6,475 nucleotides of DNA, taken from positions 1 to 6,475 of the forward strand of contig RQCD01000180.1 in assembly GCA_008668455.1 (NCBI GenBank). Direction: 5' to 3'. Both the position numbers and the translations under genes were made by a program. Of this stretch, positions 1-5,522 are shown piece by piece. Numbering within the stretch: position 1 is the stretch's first letter; every line of letters starts with the position of its first letter. The stretch comes from Clostridia bacterium (GTDB taxonomy: Bacteria > Bacillota > Clostridia > UBA1381). Below the pieces are notes generated by a model, which was given only the letters and a program-made list of their open reading frames with translations, ran no database searches and was not told where the DNA came from.

Positions 1-6
1 AAACGC

Positions 7-35
7 TTGACATTTTAATTCAGGGGTGCTAAAAT
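7..35 (+). promoter_or_regulatory. Strong sigma-A promoter for the mgtC-like gene
   Basis: TTGACA at 7-12, a 17-base spacer and TAAAAT at 30-35, with a TGN extended -10 (TGC at 27-29). This is close to the vegetative consensus. Transcription should start near 41-43, giving a leader of about 88 bases before the ATG at 130. The leader contains the hairpin described separately. Confidence 0.8.
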
Positions 36-60
36 AGGCTCATAAAAAATATAGGGTCTC

Positions 61-90
61 ACAAAAGCATGAATGCATGCTGTTTTTTTG
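61..90 (+). terminator. Leader hairpin with T-tract (possible attenuator of mgtC)
   Basis: AGCATG (66-71) and CATGCT (76-81) form a 6-bp stem with a 4-base loop. It is preceded by an A-run (63-66) and followed by a run of seven T after one G. The shape is that of an intrinsic terminator. It lies between the promoter at 7-35 and the gene start at 130, so it would act as a leader attenuator or, less likely, end a transcript entering from outside the window. No known riboswitch was recognised in this short leader. Confidence 0.5.
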
Positions 91-129
91 TGTGTCTTTT
101 TATCTTATAAAAAAAGGAAGGAGAGCGCT

Positions 130-813
130 ATGGGCTGGAATTTTGAACTGGAGATGCTTTTGAGGATTATTGTGTCGGGGGTATGCGGACTCCTGATCGG
201 TTATGAGCGGAAGAACCGCGGCAAGGAGGCGGGCATCCGAACGCATATCATTGTTGCGCTTTCTTCTGCGCTGATGATGATTCTTTCGAAATATGCCTAT
301 TTTGATCTGATTATGGGAGCACAGTTTCCGGGGGCAGATGTGAAATTAGATCCGTCGCGTGTGGCGGCAGGAATTGTTTCGAGCGTCGGCTTCCTGGGCG
401 CCGGTATGATTTTTATACATAAGAAAACCGTAACCGGACTGACTACGGCTGCCGGTATCTGGGCAACCTGCGGAATCGGCATGGCAATCGGCGGCGGACT
501 TTATTTTATCGGAATCTCCAGCGCGCTTCTGATTGTGCTGATTCAGATTCTGCTGCATAAGAATTAGTGGTATCTTCGCCAGCCGACCTTTGAGAGTCTG
601 ACGCTGACGCTGGATTCCGACCATGATACGTTAGGGAGCGTTCTGCATTATTTTGAAACAGAGGAGATCCATGTGGAGGATGTAGAGCTGAAAAAGCTTG
701 ATAACGGCATGATGGAATTAAAATGCTCCGTTGAGCTTCCAAGGGATTACGATAAGAATCAGCTTGTCCGCTACGCTGCCTTTGAGCAGGGCATAAAGAC
801 TGTCAGACTCTGA
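130..813 (+). pseudogene. MgtC/SapB family membrane protein, interrupted by an in-frame TAG
   Basis: The first 145 codons encode the conserved MgtC/SapB membrane domain. Visible are a hydrophobic helix (about residues 9-25), the family signature GYERKNRGKEAGIRTH (24-39), a second helix, DPSRVAAGIVSSVGFLGAGM (74-93), and a glycine-rich TTAAGIWATCGIGMAIGGG segment. A TAG at 565-567 stops this. The same frame then continues without further stops for 81 codons to TGA at 811-813 and encodes a soluble alpha/beta segment, as expected for the C-terminal ACT-like domain of this family. The combined frame (227 codons) matches the usual full length of about 220-235 residues. The start at 130 is chosen because GGAAGGAG lies just upstream; an ATG at 73 in the same frame has no such site and sits in the leader hairpin. 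MgtC proteins are linked to Mg2+ limitation and regulation of membrane ATPase, but the biochemical role is not settled. A truncated, membrane-only product is possible if the stop is real. Confidence 0.85.
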
Positions 814-873
814 GACTGCCCCGGGATTTTGACGTTTTGTCATTCGGGAGAATTGTCTGCAAAAATTCAGATA

Positions 874-902
874 TTGACAATTTTTTTTGATTATGTTATA
901 AT
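874..902 (+). promoter_or_regulatory. Perfect-consensus sigma-A promoter driving the c-di-GMP riboswitch
   Basis: TTGACA (874-879), exactly 17 bases, then TATAAT (897-902), with a TGN extended -10 motif (TGT at 894-896). Both hexamers match consensus fully. Start of transcription is expected near 909, just 5' of the aptamer. Such a strong promoter in front of a riboswitch is the usual arrangement, with control exerted after initiation. Confidence 0.88.
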
Positions 903-917
903 AAACTGAGAAAAGTA

Positions 918-996
918 TATAAAACCCCGACAAACCTGTCGAAAGTCAGGGACGCAAAGTTTTGTGTCTAATCGGGCATGCCTGTATGATTGACTG
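918..996 (+). promoter_or_regulatory. Cyclic-di-GMP class I (GEMM-I) riboswitch aptamer
   Basis: The core signature is present: GACAAACC (929-936), a P2 stem CCTG..CAGG capped by a GAAA tetraloop at 941-944 with one U-U mismatch, then GGGACGCAAAG (949-959). The second arm carries GTCTAA (966-971) and the returning strand GATTGACTG (988-996), which matches the CUAA..GGUAGGUAG pairing region of GEMM-I. Aligned on the known Vibrio Vc2 aptamer, the base at position 20 is G (diagnostic for c-di-GMP rather than cGAMP), but position 21 is A where G is usual. A clear P1 closing helix was not found. The aptamer runs directly into a strong hairpin, as expected for a transcriptional expression platform. 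The next gene downstream is spoIVB. Confidence 0.82.
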
Positions 997-1032
997 ACCG
1001 CATTATTTCAAATAATGCGGTCATTTGTGTAT
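995..1032 (+). terminator. Hairpin after the riboswitch (candidate expression-platform terminator)
   Basis: A perfect 13-bp stem, TGACCGCATTATT (995-1007) with AATAATGCGGTCA (1011-1023), closes a 3-base loop and is followed by TTTGTGTATT. The U-rich tail is imperfect, so termination may be partial. The 5' strand overlaps the 3' end of the aptamer (GACTGACC), so folding of the aptamer and of this hairpin may compete. Confidence 0.65.
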
Positions 1033-1035
1033 TGG

Positions 1036-1072
1036 AAAAAAGGAGCAGTTCATTTTTGACATCTCCCTTTTC
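1036..1072 (+). other. Weak hairpin enclosing an orphan Shine-Dalgarno
   Basis: AAAAGGAG (1038-1045) can pair with CTCC-C-TTTT (1063-1071) across one bulged C. The stem contains a good AAGGAG ribosome binding site, yet no ATG or GTG follows at normal spacing. Only ATT (1052) and TTG (1056) are available and they open frames of 16 and 11 codons. No gene is called here; the element may be a second terminator-like structure or a relic of a lost start. Confidence 0.3.
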
Positions 1073-1104
1073 TTGTTTTCACCATTTTTAGATTTAGTTT
1101 GACA

Positions 1105-1133
1105 GTATAGAAACCGGGCAGTGCGGTTAATTT
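1105..1133 (+). promoter_or_regulatory. Candidate sigma-F (and sigma-G) forespore promoter of spoIVB
   Basis: GTATA (1105-1109), a 15-base spacer, then GGTTAATTT (1125-1133). This fits the sigma-F pattern GYATA / GGNNANANT at all but one fixed position. With an 18-base spacer the same GTATA also precedes TAATTTA (1128-1134), which matches five of seven positions of the sigma-G -10 element. In Bacillus subtilis spoIVB is transcribed by both sigma-F and sigma-G. The inferred start near 1140 leaves a short leader containing the ribosome binding site and excludes the upstream GTG as a start. Confidence 0.6.
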
Positions 1134-1167
1134 AATAGTGTCAAAATTCAAAATCGAGGTGAGGATG

Positions 1168-2433
1168 ATGGAAAGAATCAAAAATTTTTTTGTGCGTAAT
1201 ACAAAAAAAATCATGATGACTGCCGTGTTAGCGCTCCCTGTTCTTTTCATACTGAATATATATTTCTCTGTTCCCTCTCAAATTATTCTCTCGGAGGAAT
1301 CAGAGTATACATTAAAGGTTGGGAAATTTTGTTCCGCCGAGGAACGAATCCCGGCACAGGAGACAGCGTCGGGAGGAAAAGCGTTCAGCCGGGAAGTCTC
1401 CGGCGGTTTGAGTCTGAACACTCAGAGCCAGGGAAGATACAGTGTGACGGTACGGTTTTTAAAAATTCCGCTAAAAACAGTGCAGGTGACGGTCACACCC
1501 AAAAACTATGTCATTCCGTGCGGTGAGCCGATCGGGGTAAAAATGTATACCGATGGGCTGTTAGTGGTACGGATTTCGGATGTAAAAGCAGAGGACGGAA
1601 GTGTCTGCACACCGGCAAAAAAAGCCGGAGTACGCAAGGGCGATCAGATATTAGGCATTAACGACACCTCGGTGCGAACCGGAGAAGAATTTACAAAGCG
1701 TTTAAATGAAATCAGATCAGAATTAAATCTGACTGTAAAGCGCGGAGAGGAGATTCTTACTATCCCGGTCACACCGGTGCAGTCCGCAGAGGATCACCGC
1801 TATAAGCTGGGAATCTGGGTGCGCGCTTCTGCTGCCGGAATCGGAACGCTCACCTTTTATAATCCCGAAGCTCAGAGCTTTGCCGCACTCGGACATGCCA
1901 TCACCGATGCGGACACCGGACAAATCATGCCGATCCGAAAGGGAAATATCCTGACCTGCCGGGTACTCTCAATTCATAAGGGTGAGAGAGGCGCTCCGGG
2001 GGAAATTATCGGAACATTTTCCGACCGCTATTTAGGAACGATTTCCCGCAATTCTGAATTGGGAATCTATGGAACATTTGCCGATCCGTCCGGATTTTCC
2101 TTTCCGGAGTCGGTGGAGGTTGCCACCCGTTATCAGATCCGGGAGGGCGCAGCAGAGGTCTTGGCAAATATCGACGGAAACGGCGCAAAGTATTATCAGG
2201 CGCAAATCCTGCGCGAGTCTAAAGATGGAAAGACGGATAACAAAGGACTGGTTGTGCAGATTACCGACCCGGAGCTTTTAGAGAAAACCGGCGGAATTGT
2301 GCAGGGAATGAGCGGTGCGCCGATCCTGCAGAATCATATGCTGATCGGAGCGGTAACGCATGTATTTGTAAACGATCCTACGAAGGGGTATGGCATTTTT
2401 GCCGAGACAATGCTTTCAAAATCACAGGAATAA
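1168..2433 (+). CDS. spoIVB: SpoIVB, forespore PDZ serine peptidase (family S55)
   Basis: SpoIVB is made in the forespore and moved into the inter-membrane space, where it cleaves SpoIVFA to activate the SpoIVFB/pro-sigma-K pathway. The 421-residue product has one N-terminal membrane segment (about 16-34), a PDZ domain (about 118-203; AGVRKGDQILGIN at 153-165) and a C-terminal S55 peptidase domain. Catalytic residues can be placed: His243 in ALGHAITDADTG, Asp367 in QITDPEL, and Ser382 in VQGMSGAPI. The Asp-Ser distance of 15 is the same as in B. subtilis (Asp363/Ser378). Length matches the family (about 425). The second of two adjacent ATGs is chosen because GAGGTGA (1156-1162) sits at the best spacing; ATG 1165 cannot be excluded, and the GTG at 1138 would fall at or before the inferred transcript start. 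The gene ends in TAA and is intact. Many Clostridia and Bacilli have spo0A next, but here a DUF4830 gene follows after 66 bases with no terminator in between, so the two may be co-transcribed. Confidence 0.96.
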   Translation: MERIKNFFVRNTKKIMMTAVLALPVLFILNIYFSVPSQIILSEESEYTLKVGKFCSAEERIPAQETASGGKAFSREVSGGLSLNTQSQGRYSVTVRFLKIPLKTVQVTVTPKNYVIPCGEPIGVKMYTDGLLVVRISDVKAEDGSVCTPAKKAGVRKGDQILGINDTSVRTGEEFTKRLNEIRSELNLTVKRGEEILTIPVTPVQSAEDHRYKLGIWVRASAAGIGTLTFYNPEAQSFAALGHAITDADTGQIMPIRKGNILTCRVLSIHKGERGAPGEIIGTFSDRYLGTISRNSELGIYGTFADPSGFSFPESVEVATRYQIREGAAEVLANIDGNGAKYYQAQILRESKDGKTDNKGLVVQITDPELLEKTGGIVQGMSGAPILQNHMLIGAVTHVFVNDPTKGYGIFAETMLSKSQE

Positions 2434-2499
2434 AATCATGTTTTCCGAATCCCGGAGTATATATAGAATAGAAAGATTTTTAGGACGGGAGAGCGGGGC

Positions 2500-2913
2500 A
2501 TGAAAAAGATGGTGCTATATTTGATTGCGGTATTTGTGATTTTTGTATTGGCGGCGGCATTTGTATTTGGTGCAGACCGGACGCAGGAGGAAAACCGGAA
2601 TTTTTTAAAGGACTATGGATGGCAGGTGGAGGAGCAGGCGGTGGAGATTGAGGAAATTTTCCTGCCGGCGCAGTTCGACGAGGTTTACCGCCGGTATAAC
2701 GAGCTGCAATACCAGGCAGGGCTTGACCTCTTGCCATACTGCGGAAAAACCTGCACGCGATATACCTATCTTGTGAAAAACTATCCCAAGCCGGTGGAGG
2801 ATGAGGTGCGGGCAAATGTGATTTGTTACCGCGGAAAACCGATTGCCGGCGATATTATGACAGTTCGTCTGGATGGGTTTATGCATTCTTTGATTTTTCC
2901 GAAAACAGAATAG
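2500..2913 (+). CDS. DUF4830 domain-containing membrane-anchored protein
   Basis: This 137-residue protein has an uncleaved-looking N-terminal membrane segment (about 4-24) and a short outward-facing domain. The soluble part shows the pattern I associate with DUF4830: FLKDYGWQVEEQ (35-46), LPAQFDEVYRRYNELQ (55-70) followed by YQAGLDLLPYCGKTCTRYTY (71-90), NYP (94-96), and a C-terminal IAGDIMTVRLDGFMHSLIF block (115-133). Two cysteines lie at 81 and 85. The function of the family is unknown, and it is found mainly in Clostridia. The start is supported by GGGAG at 2487-2491, eight bases before the ATG. It follows spoIVB in the same direction, which suggests but does not prove a role in sporulation. 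The stop codon lies inside the downstream terminator stem. Confidence 0.85.
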   Translation: MKKMVLYLIAVFVIFVLAAAFVFGADRTQEENRNFLKDYGWQVEEQAVEIEEIFLPAQFDEVYRRYNELQYQAGLDLLPYCGKTCTRYTYLVKNYPKPVEDEVRANVICYRGKPIAGDIMTVRLDGFMHSLIFPKTE

Positions 2914-2953
2914 AAAATCGGAACGGCAAAAACCGTTCCGATTTTCTATTCTG
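2906..2953. terminator. Bidirectional terminator shared by two convergent genes
   Basis: A perfect 21-bp inverted repeat (2906-2926 and 2933-2953) surrounds the loop CAAAAA. Each arm carries an A/T-rich stretch (AAAA / TTTT) and the GC-rich apex ATCGGAACGG, so it can work on both strands. Each arm also contains the stop codon of the gene running into it: TAG 2911-2913 on the plus strand and TAG 2948-2946 on the minus strand. Confidence 0.85.
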
Positions 2954-3524
2954 ATAGTCTGATCAATCCGAACACTGCATAATTGATGATGTCGAAAAGC
3001 TGTGCGTCAATATTTTCCGAAACTAAGAGCGCGCCGTTGTTTTTGGCAATCTTCTTAATTCGGGAAAGCTTAATAATAATCTGGTCGGTGATGGAGGATT
3101 GCTGCATGCCGCGCCATGCGTCGCCGTAGTCGTGATTTTTCTTGAGCATAAGCGCTTTTACCTCTGCCGCAATTTCGTGATACATCGAAAAAACGTCCTC
3201 CAGCGAAATTTCGTCTGCCAGCTCCGGTGTTTTTAAAACGTCCTCATGCTTTGGCAGACGATCCGGAAACAGAATGCGAAAAAGCATAATAATCGAATAG
3301 TTGATAATGCCGATATACTCGTCTCCGCGTCCCTCATGAATCATGCAGTCGTCGTGGTTTTCCTCTAACACGGCAATCCGTTTTGCCTTGATCCAAAGCT
3401 GATCCACCAGTGAGCTGTTCCGGAAAAACAGCCATGTCGCCCCATAGTCCGAAAGCTTGTCCCGGAAAAGGGAAAAGCAGGTTTCAATAATCTGATCATA
3501 TTCTTGCTCTAAGGTTTTCATCAT
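2946..3524 (-). CDS. DUF1599 (Nmad1-type) protein with two tandem domain copies
   Basis: The 192-residue soluble protein consists of two copies of the DUF1599 domain. Copy 1 has DYG..W (26-31), SS..DQ...K..RI (37-50) and IINY (73-76); copy 2 has the same residues at 132-137, 143-156 and 179-182, at a constant offset of 106. In addition copy 2 has KKNHDYGDAW and NIDAQLFDIINYAV, the best conserved part of the family. The family has been placed among nucleotide-modification-associated domains, but no reaction is established; nothing in this window points to a partner. The start is the first of two adjacent ATGs (3524 or 3521). No good Shine-Dalgarno precedes either, only an A-rich AAAGAAATGA, so initiation may be weak or depend on the short leader. 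It ends in TAG within the shared terminator. Confidence 0.88.
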   Translation of the reverse strand: MMKTLEQEYDQIIETCFSLFRDKLSDYGATWLFFRNSSLVDQLWIKAKRIAVLEENHDDCMIHEGRGDEYIGIINYSIIMLFRILFPDRLPKHEDVLKTPELADEISLEDVFSMYHEIAAEVKALMLKKNHDYGDAWRGMQQSSITDQIIIKLSRIKKIAKNNGALLVSENIDAQLFDIINYAVFGLIRLSE

Positions 3525-3557
3525 AGAATCATTTCTTTTGTTACTCTTTTATCTATT

Positions 3558-3586
3558 ATTATATCATGACGGATGAAAAATAGCAA
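3558..3586 (-). promoter_or_regulatory. Sigma-A promoter of the DUF1599 gene
   Basis: Read on the minus strand: TTGCTA (3586-3581), 17 bases, TATAAT (3563-3558), with TGN directly in front of the -10. Transcription would start near 3551, about 27 bases before the ATG. The -35 matches four of six consensus positions; the -10 is perfect. Confidence 0.72.
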
Positions 3587-3635
3587 GGAAAATGTTTGAC
3601 TGTCCATTCTGAGAGCGATTCTTTGTAAAAAAGGG

Positions 3636-3681
3636 GTGAAAAAAAGAGTGCATAACGCTCCAAGCGGCGCGTTTGGAGCGT
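3636..3681 (-). terminator. Hairpin downstream of the EamA transporter (candidate terminator)
   Basis: ACGCTCCAA (3655-3663) and TTGGAGCGT (3673-3681) form a 9-bp stem that can extend inward by about three pairs to a 3-base loop. On the minus strand it lies 86 bases after the transporter's stop codon and is followed, after nine bases, by a run of seven T. The gap before the T-run is longer than usual, so this may be a weak terminator or the end of an untranslated region. Confidence 0.42.
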
Positions 3682-3766
3682 AGCTTAGGGGCAGAACCGA
3701 TATCATTTACCTTTCAAGAATTAAGCCATAGAACGATCTGTGCCTTTTTTTGACATCCCTGTTTTT

Positions 3767-4618
3767 CTATAATCCGATTGCGCACAGCGCCAGGATTCCG
3801 CACACCATGCCGACCCACTGCTTTTTCGACAGCCGTTCCCGGAAGAAGATCACAGCGGCAAGCAGTGTTGCGAAAATCAGTCCGCCGTTTGCAATCGGAA
3901 AGAAAATAATCTTTGGCATTGCACCGGCAAGGTACAGGTTAATCATATTGACTAACCCCATAAAGACACCGGAGGCTGCCGCCTGTCCTGCCGCGCTGCT
4001 TTTTATAGAAAAGGTGGACGGAGTTTTTCCGAGCCGCCAGAAAAGCAGATTTAAGAGGACAGTAAAGAAAAATGAAATTTTCAAAAACGGAATCAGCTCT
4101 GTTTGATACGGCGACATCTGATGCACCGTCTGCACCACGCCGATCAGACCGACAAACAGCATAGACAAAAGCGCATAGACAAGCCAGCGGAGATTGATTT
4201 TTTCTTTCTTCAAATGTAACACCAGCGCCATGGAAATGATCAGCACCAAGAGCGCAAAAAGCTTTCCGACGCTCATTTTTTCCTGCCAGAACAGCACGCC
4301 GCAAAAGGTTGGGATCACACGCCCCACACCCTGGATAAAGGAGGTGTGTGCCATAGGACCTGTCTGGAATGCTTTGATGGCAAAATGCTGACTTGCGGCA
4401 GTGACTGCGGCAAAGACAACCGAAAGACCAACCGTAAACCCGGATGCATGCACCCCCGGAAAAAAGAGCAGTACCAAAAAGGACGCGAAATACAAAAAGG
4501 TGTTGAATTTATAAATGTCCGTTTCGTTTTTTAAAACCTCTTTGCTGAAACGGTTGGAAAAAATATTCTTTGTAGTTTCCAGCATCACGCTGGCAAGTAA
4601 AAGACCGTATTGAATCAT
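3767..4618 (-). CDS. EamA/DMT superfamily transporter
   Basis: This 283-residue integral membrane protein has about ten hydrophobic segments in two halves, the layout of the EamA (drug/metabolite transporter) family. The first half ends in a typical segment with SFIQGVGRVIPTFCGVLFWQEKMSVGK, and the second half ends with the matching FPIANGGLIFATLLAAVIFFRERLSKKQWVG, showing the internal duplication of the family (each is a helix followed by an acidic/basic EK or ER loop). Substrate cannot be told from sequence. The start at 4618 is chosen because TAAGGAG lies seven bases upstream on the minus strand; an in-frame ATG at 4645 would put this site inside the gene and lacks its own. Transcribed divergently from spoIIQ. 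It ends in TAG. Confidence 0.9.
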   Translation of the reverse strand: MIQYGLLLASVMLETTKNIFSNRFSKEVLKNETDIYKFNTFLYFASFLVLLFFPGVHASGFTVGLSVVFAAVTAASQHFAIKAFQTGPMAHTSFIQGVGRVIPTFCGVLFWQEKMSVGKLFALLVLIISMALVLHLKKEKINLRWLVYALLSMLFVGLIGVVQTVHQMSPYQTELIPFLKISFFFTVLLNLLFWRLGKTPSTFSIKSSAAGQAAASGVFMGLVNMINLYLAGAMPKIIFFPIANGGLIFATLLAAVIFFRERLSKKQWVGMVCGILALCAIGL

Positions 4619-4639
4619 GTTGAATCTCCTTATTTTTTC

Positions 4640-4668
4640 TTTCATTTTAAATGATTTTTAAAATGAAA
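4640..4668. repeat. 12-bp AT-rich inverted repeat upstream of the EamA gene
   Basis: TTTCATTTTAAA (4640-4651) and TTTAAAATGAAA (4657-4668) are perfect inverted copies around TGATT. It sits 22 bases upstream of the transporter's start codon in the divergent intergenic region. It could be an operator for a dimeric repressor or an mRNA leader hairpin; no regulator can be named. Confidence 0.5.
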
Positions 4669-4714
4669 AATAGATCAGATTGTTTAAAAAAACTATCCTT
4701 TTGTATTTTTTCGC

Positions 4715-4742
4715 GTATATTTTTGCCGGAATCGGAAAAGAT
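4715..4742 (+). promoter_or_regulatory. Candidate sigma-F promoter of the spoIIQ-like gene
   Basis: GTATA (4715-4719), 14 bases, then GGAAAAGAT (4734-4742), matching the sigma-F -10 pattern GGNNANANT at all but one fixed position. spoIIQ is a known sigma-F gene in B. subtilis. The inferred start near 4749 leaves about 27 bases to the ATG, almost the same geometry as in front of spoIVB. Confidence 0.55.
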
Positions 4743-4775
4743 AAAAACACAAAACAAATTCAGGAGGGAAATGCG

Positions 4776-5471
4776 ATGAAACGAACAAAAAGCGATGCGC
4801 GTAAAAATGCCGGCTTTTACATAGCCGTATGTTGCTGTGTATTGGTGATTGCAATTGTCGGCTATGTAAACAAGACTGCAACCAGAAACTATGCAGTGCA
4901 GCAGGATTAAACCGAAAAAACCTTACAAAAGGTCGGTGAGCTGCACAGTGCGAAGCCGGAAAGGACAGTTGCTCCGGCTGCTGGGAAAAAGCCTGCGGTG
5001 AGATCTGCCGCACCGAAAGAGGAGGATGCCGAGCCGGTTTCCTTAAAGCTGTTTGGAAACGATCCGGTATTTAAGGCAGACGCACCGGTTGCCGGAAAGG
5101 TGATCGGAAAATTTTCCGGGGATCAGCTGGTATTTCATGAAGCGTCCGGAGATTGGCGCACGCATAACGGTATCGACCTTGCCGCAAAGGACGGCGAAAG
5201 CGTTCGCGTATGCGCGGACGGCGTTGTGGAGAAGGTTTATGCCGACAGCATGGGAAACAGTATTTTAGTGGATCATGGAAACGGATTTCAGACGGTTTAT
5301 TCAAATTTGGCAGAAGCTCCGGCAGAGCTTGCAGGAAAAAATGTCAAGGCAGGAGACGAGATCGGAAAGGTTTCCTCGTCTGCCCTTTCAGATCTTACCC
5401 GTGAACCGCATCTGCATTTTGAGGTGATCCGGGAAAATCAACGAACAGACCCAATGGAATATATGAAATAA
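4776..5471 (+). pseudogene. spoIIQ: SpoIIQ-like forespore LytM/M23 protein, interrupted by an in-frame TAA
   Basis: AGGAGGG (4762-4768) precedes the ATG by seven bases. Codons 1-44 encode a basic N-terminus and one membrane segment (about 15-28). TAA follows at 4908-4910 (codon 45). The frame then stays open for 186 codons to TAA at 5469-5471. It encodes a linker and a LytM/M23 domain (about codons 95-231) with the complete zinc-site pattern: HNGID (His130, Asp134, counting the stop as 45) and HLH (His212, His214). SpoIIQ is anchored in the forespore membrane and binds SpoIIIAH to form the engulfment zipper and feeding-tube channel. B. subtilis SpoIIQ has a broken zinc site, while clostridial versions can keep it, as here. 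Total length (about 231 codons) fits clostridial SpoIIQ. A general M23 peptidase is the alternative, but the single membrane anchor, size and sigma-F-like box favour SpoIIQ. The downstream GTG at 4998 lacks a good ribosome binding site and is unlikely to be a start. Confidence 0.82.
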
Positions 5472-5480
5472 CGATCCCCC

Positions 5481-5519
5481 AAAAGGAGATGCCCCAAAAA
5501 TTTAAGGCATCTCCTTTTT
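5481..5519 (+). terminator. Intrinsic terminator of the spoIIQ-like gene
   Basis: AAAAGGAGATGCC (5481-5493) and GGCATCTCCTTTT (5506-5518) form a perfect 13-bp stem around a 12-base loop, ending in a T-run (5515-5519). It begins nine bases after the stop codon. The A-run on the 5' arm would allow some action on the minus strand too. Confidence 0.88.
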
Positions 5520-5522
5520 CAT

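Noticed and set aside
73..129. Upstream ATG at 73 as the start of the mgtC-like gene
   Set aside because: It lies inside the leader hairpin, lacks a ribosome binding site and adds residues unlike the family; ATG 130 has GGAAGGAG just upstream.
506..742. Open frame on the minus strand opposite the end of mgtC
   Set aside because: It is antisense to a conserved coding region, has no ribosome binding site and no recognisable protein features.
1138..1167. GTG at 1138 as the start of spoIVB
   Set aside because: It has no Shine-Dalgarno and falls at or before the inferred sigma-F transcript start, while ATG 1168 has GAGGTGA at good spacing.
2457..2490. GTATA upstream of the DUF4830 gene as a sigma-F promoter
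   Set aside because: No GG-containing -10 occurs 14-16 bases downstream; the gene is more simply read from the spoIVB transcript.
3525..3766. Small RNA gene or protein gene in the gap between DUF1599 and EamA genes
   Set aside because: Apart from the minus-strand promoter and one hairpin I found no convincing promoter-terminator pair, ribosome binding site or conserved RNA motif.
4619..4645. ATG at 4645 (minus strand) as start of the EamA transporter
   Set aside because: The strong TAAGGAG site lies downstream of it and fits ATG 4618; the extra residues MKEKIRRFN are encoded by that ribosome binding region.
4693..5013. Minus-strand open frame overlapping the 5' half of spoIIQ
   Set aside because: It is a shadow of the sense gene, rich in His/Ser/Phe as expected of antisense frames, and without an initiation signal.
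4998..5471. Independent gene starting at GTG 4998
   Set aside because: No adequate ribosome binding site, and the same frame extends upstream through a plausible linker to the membrane anchor, so it is the 3' part of the spoIIQ-like gene.
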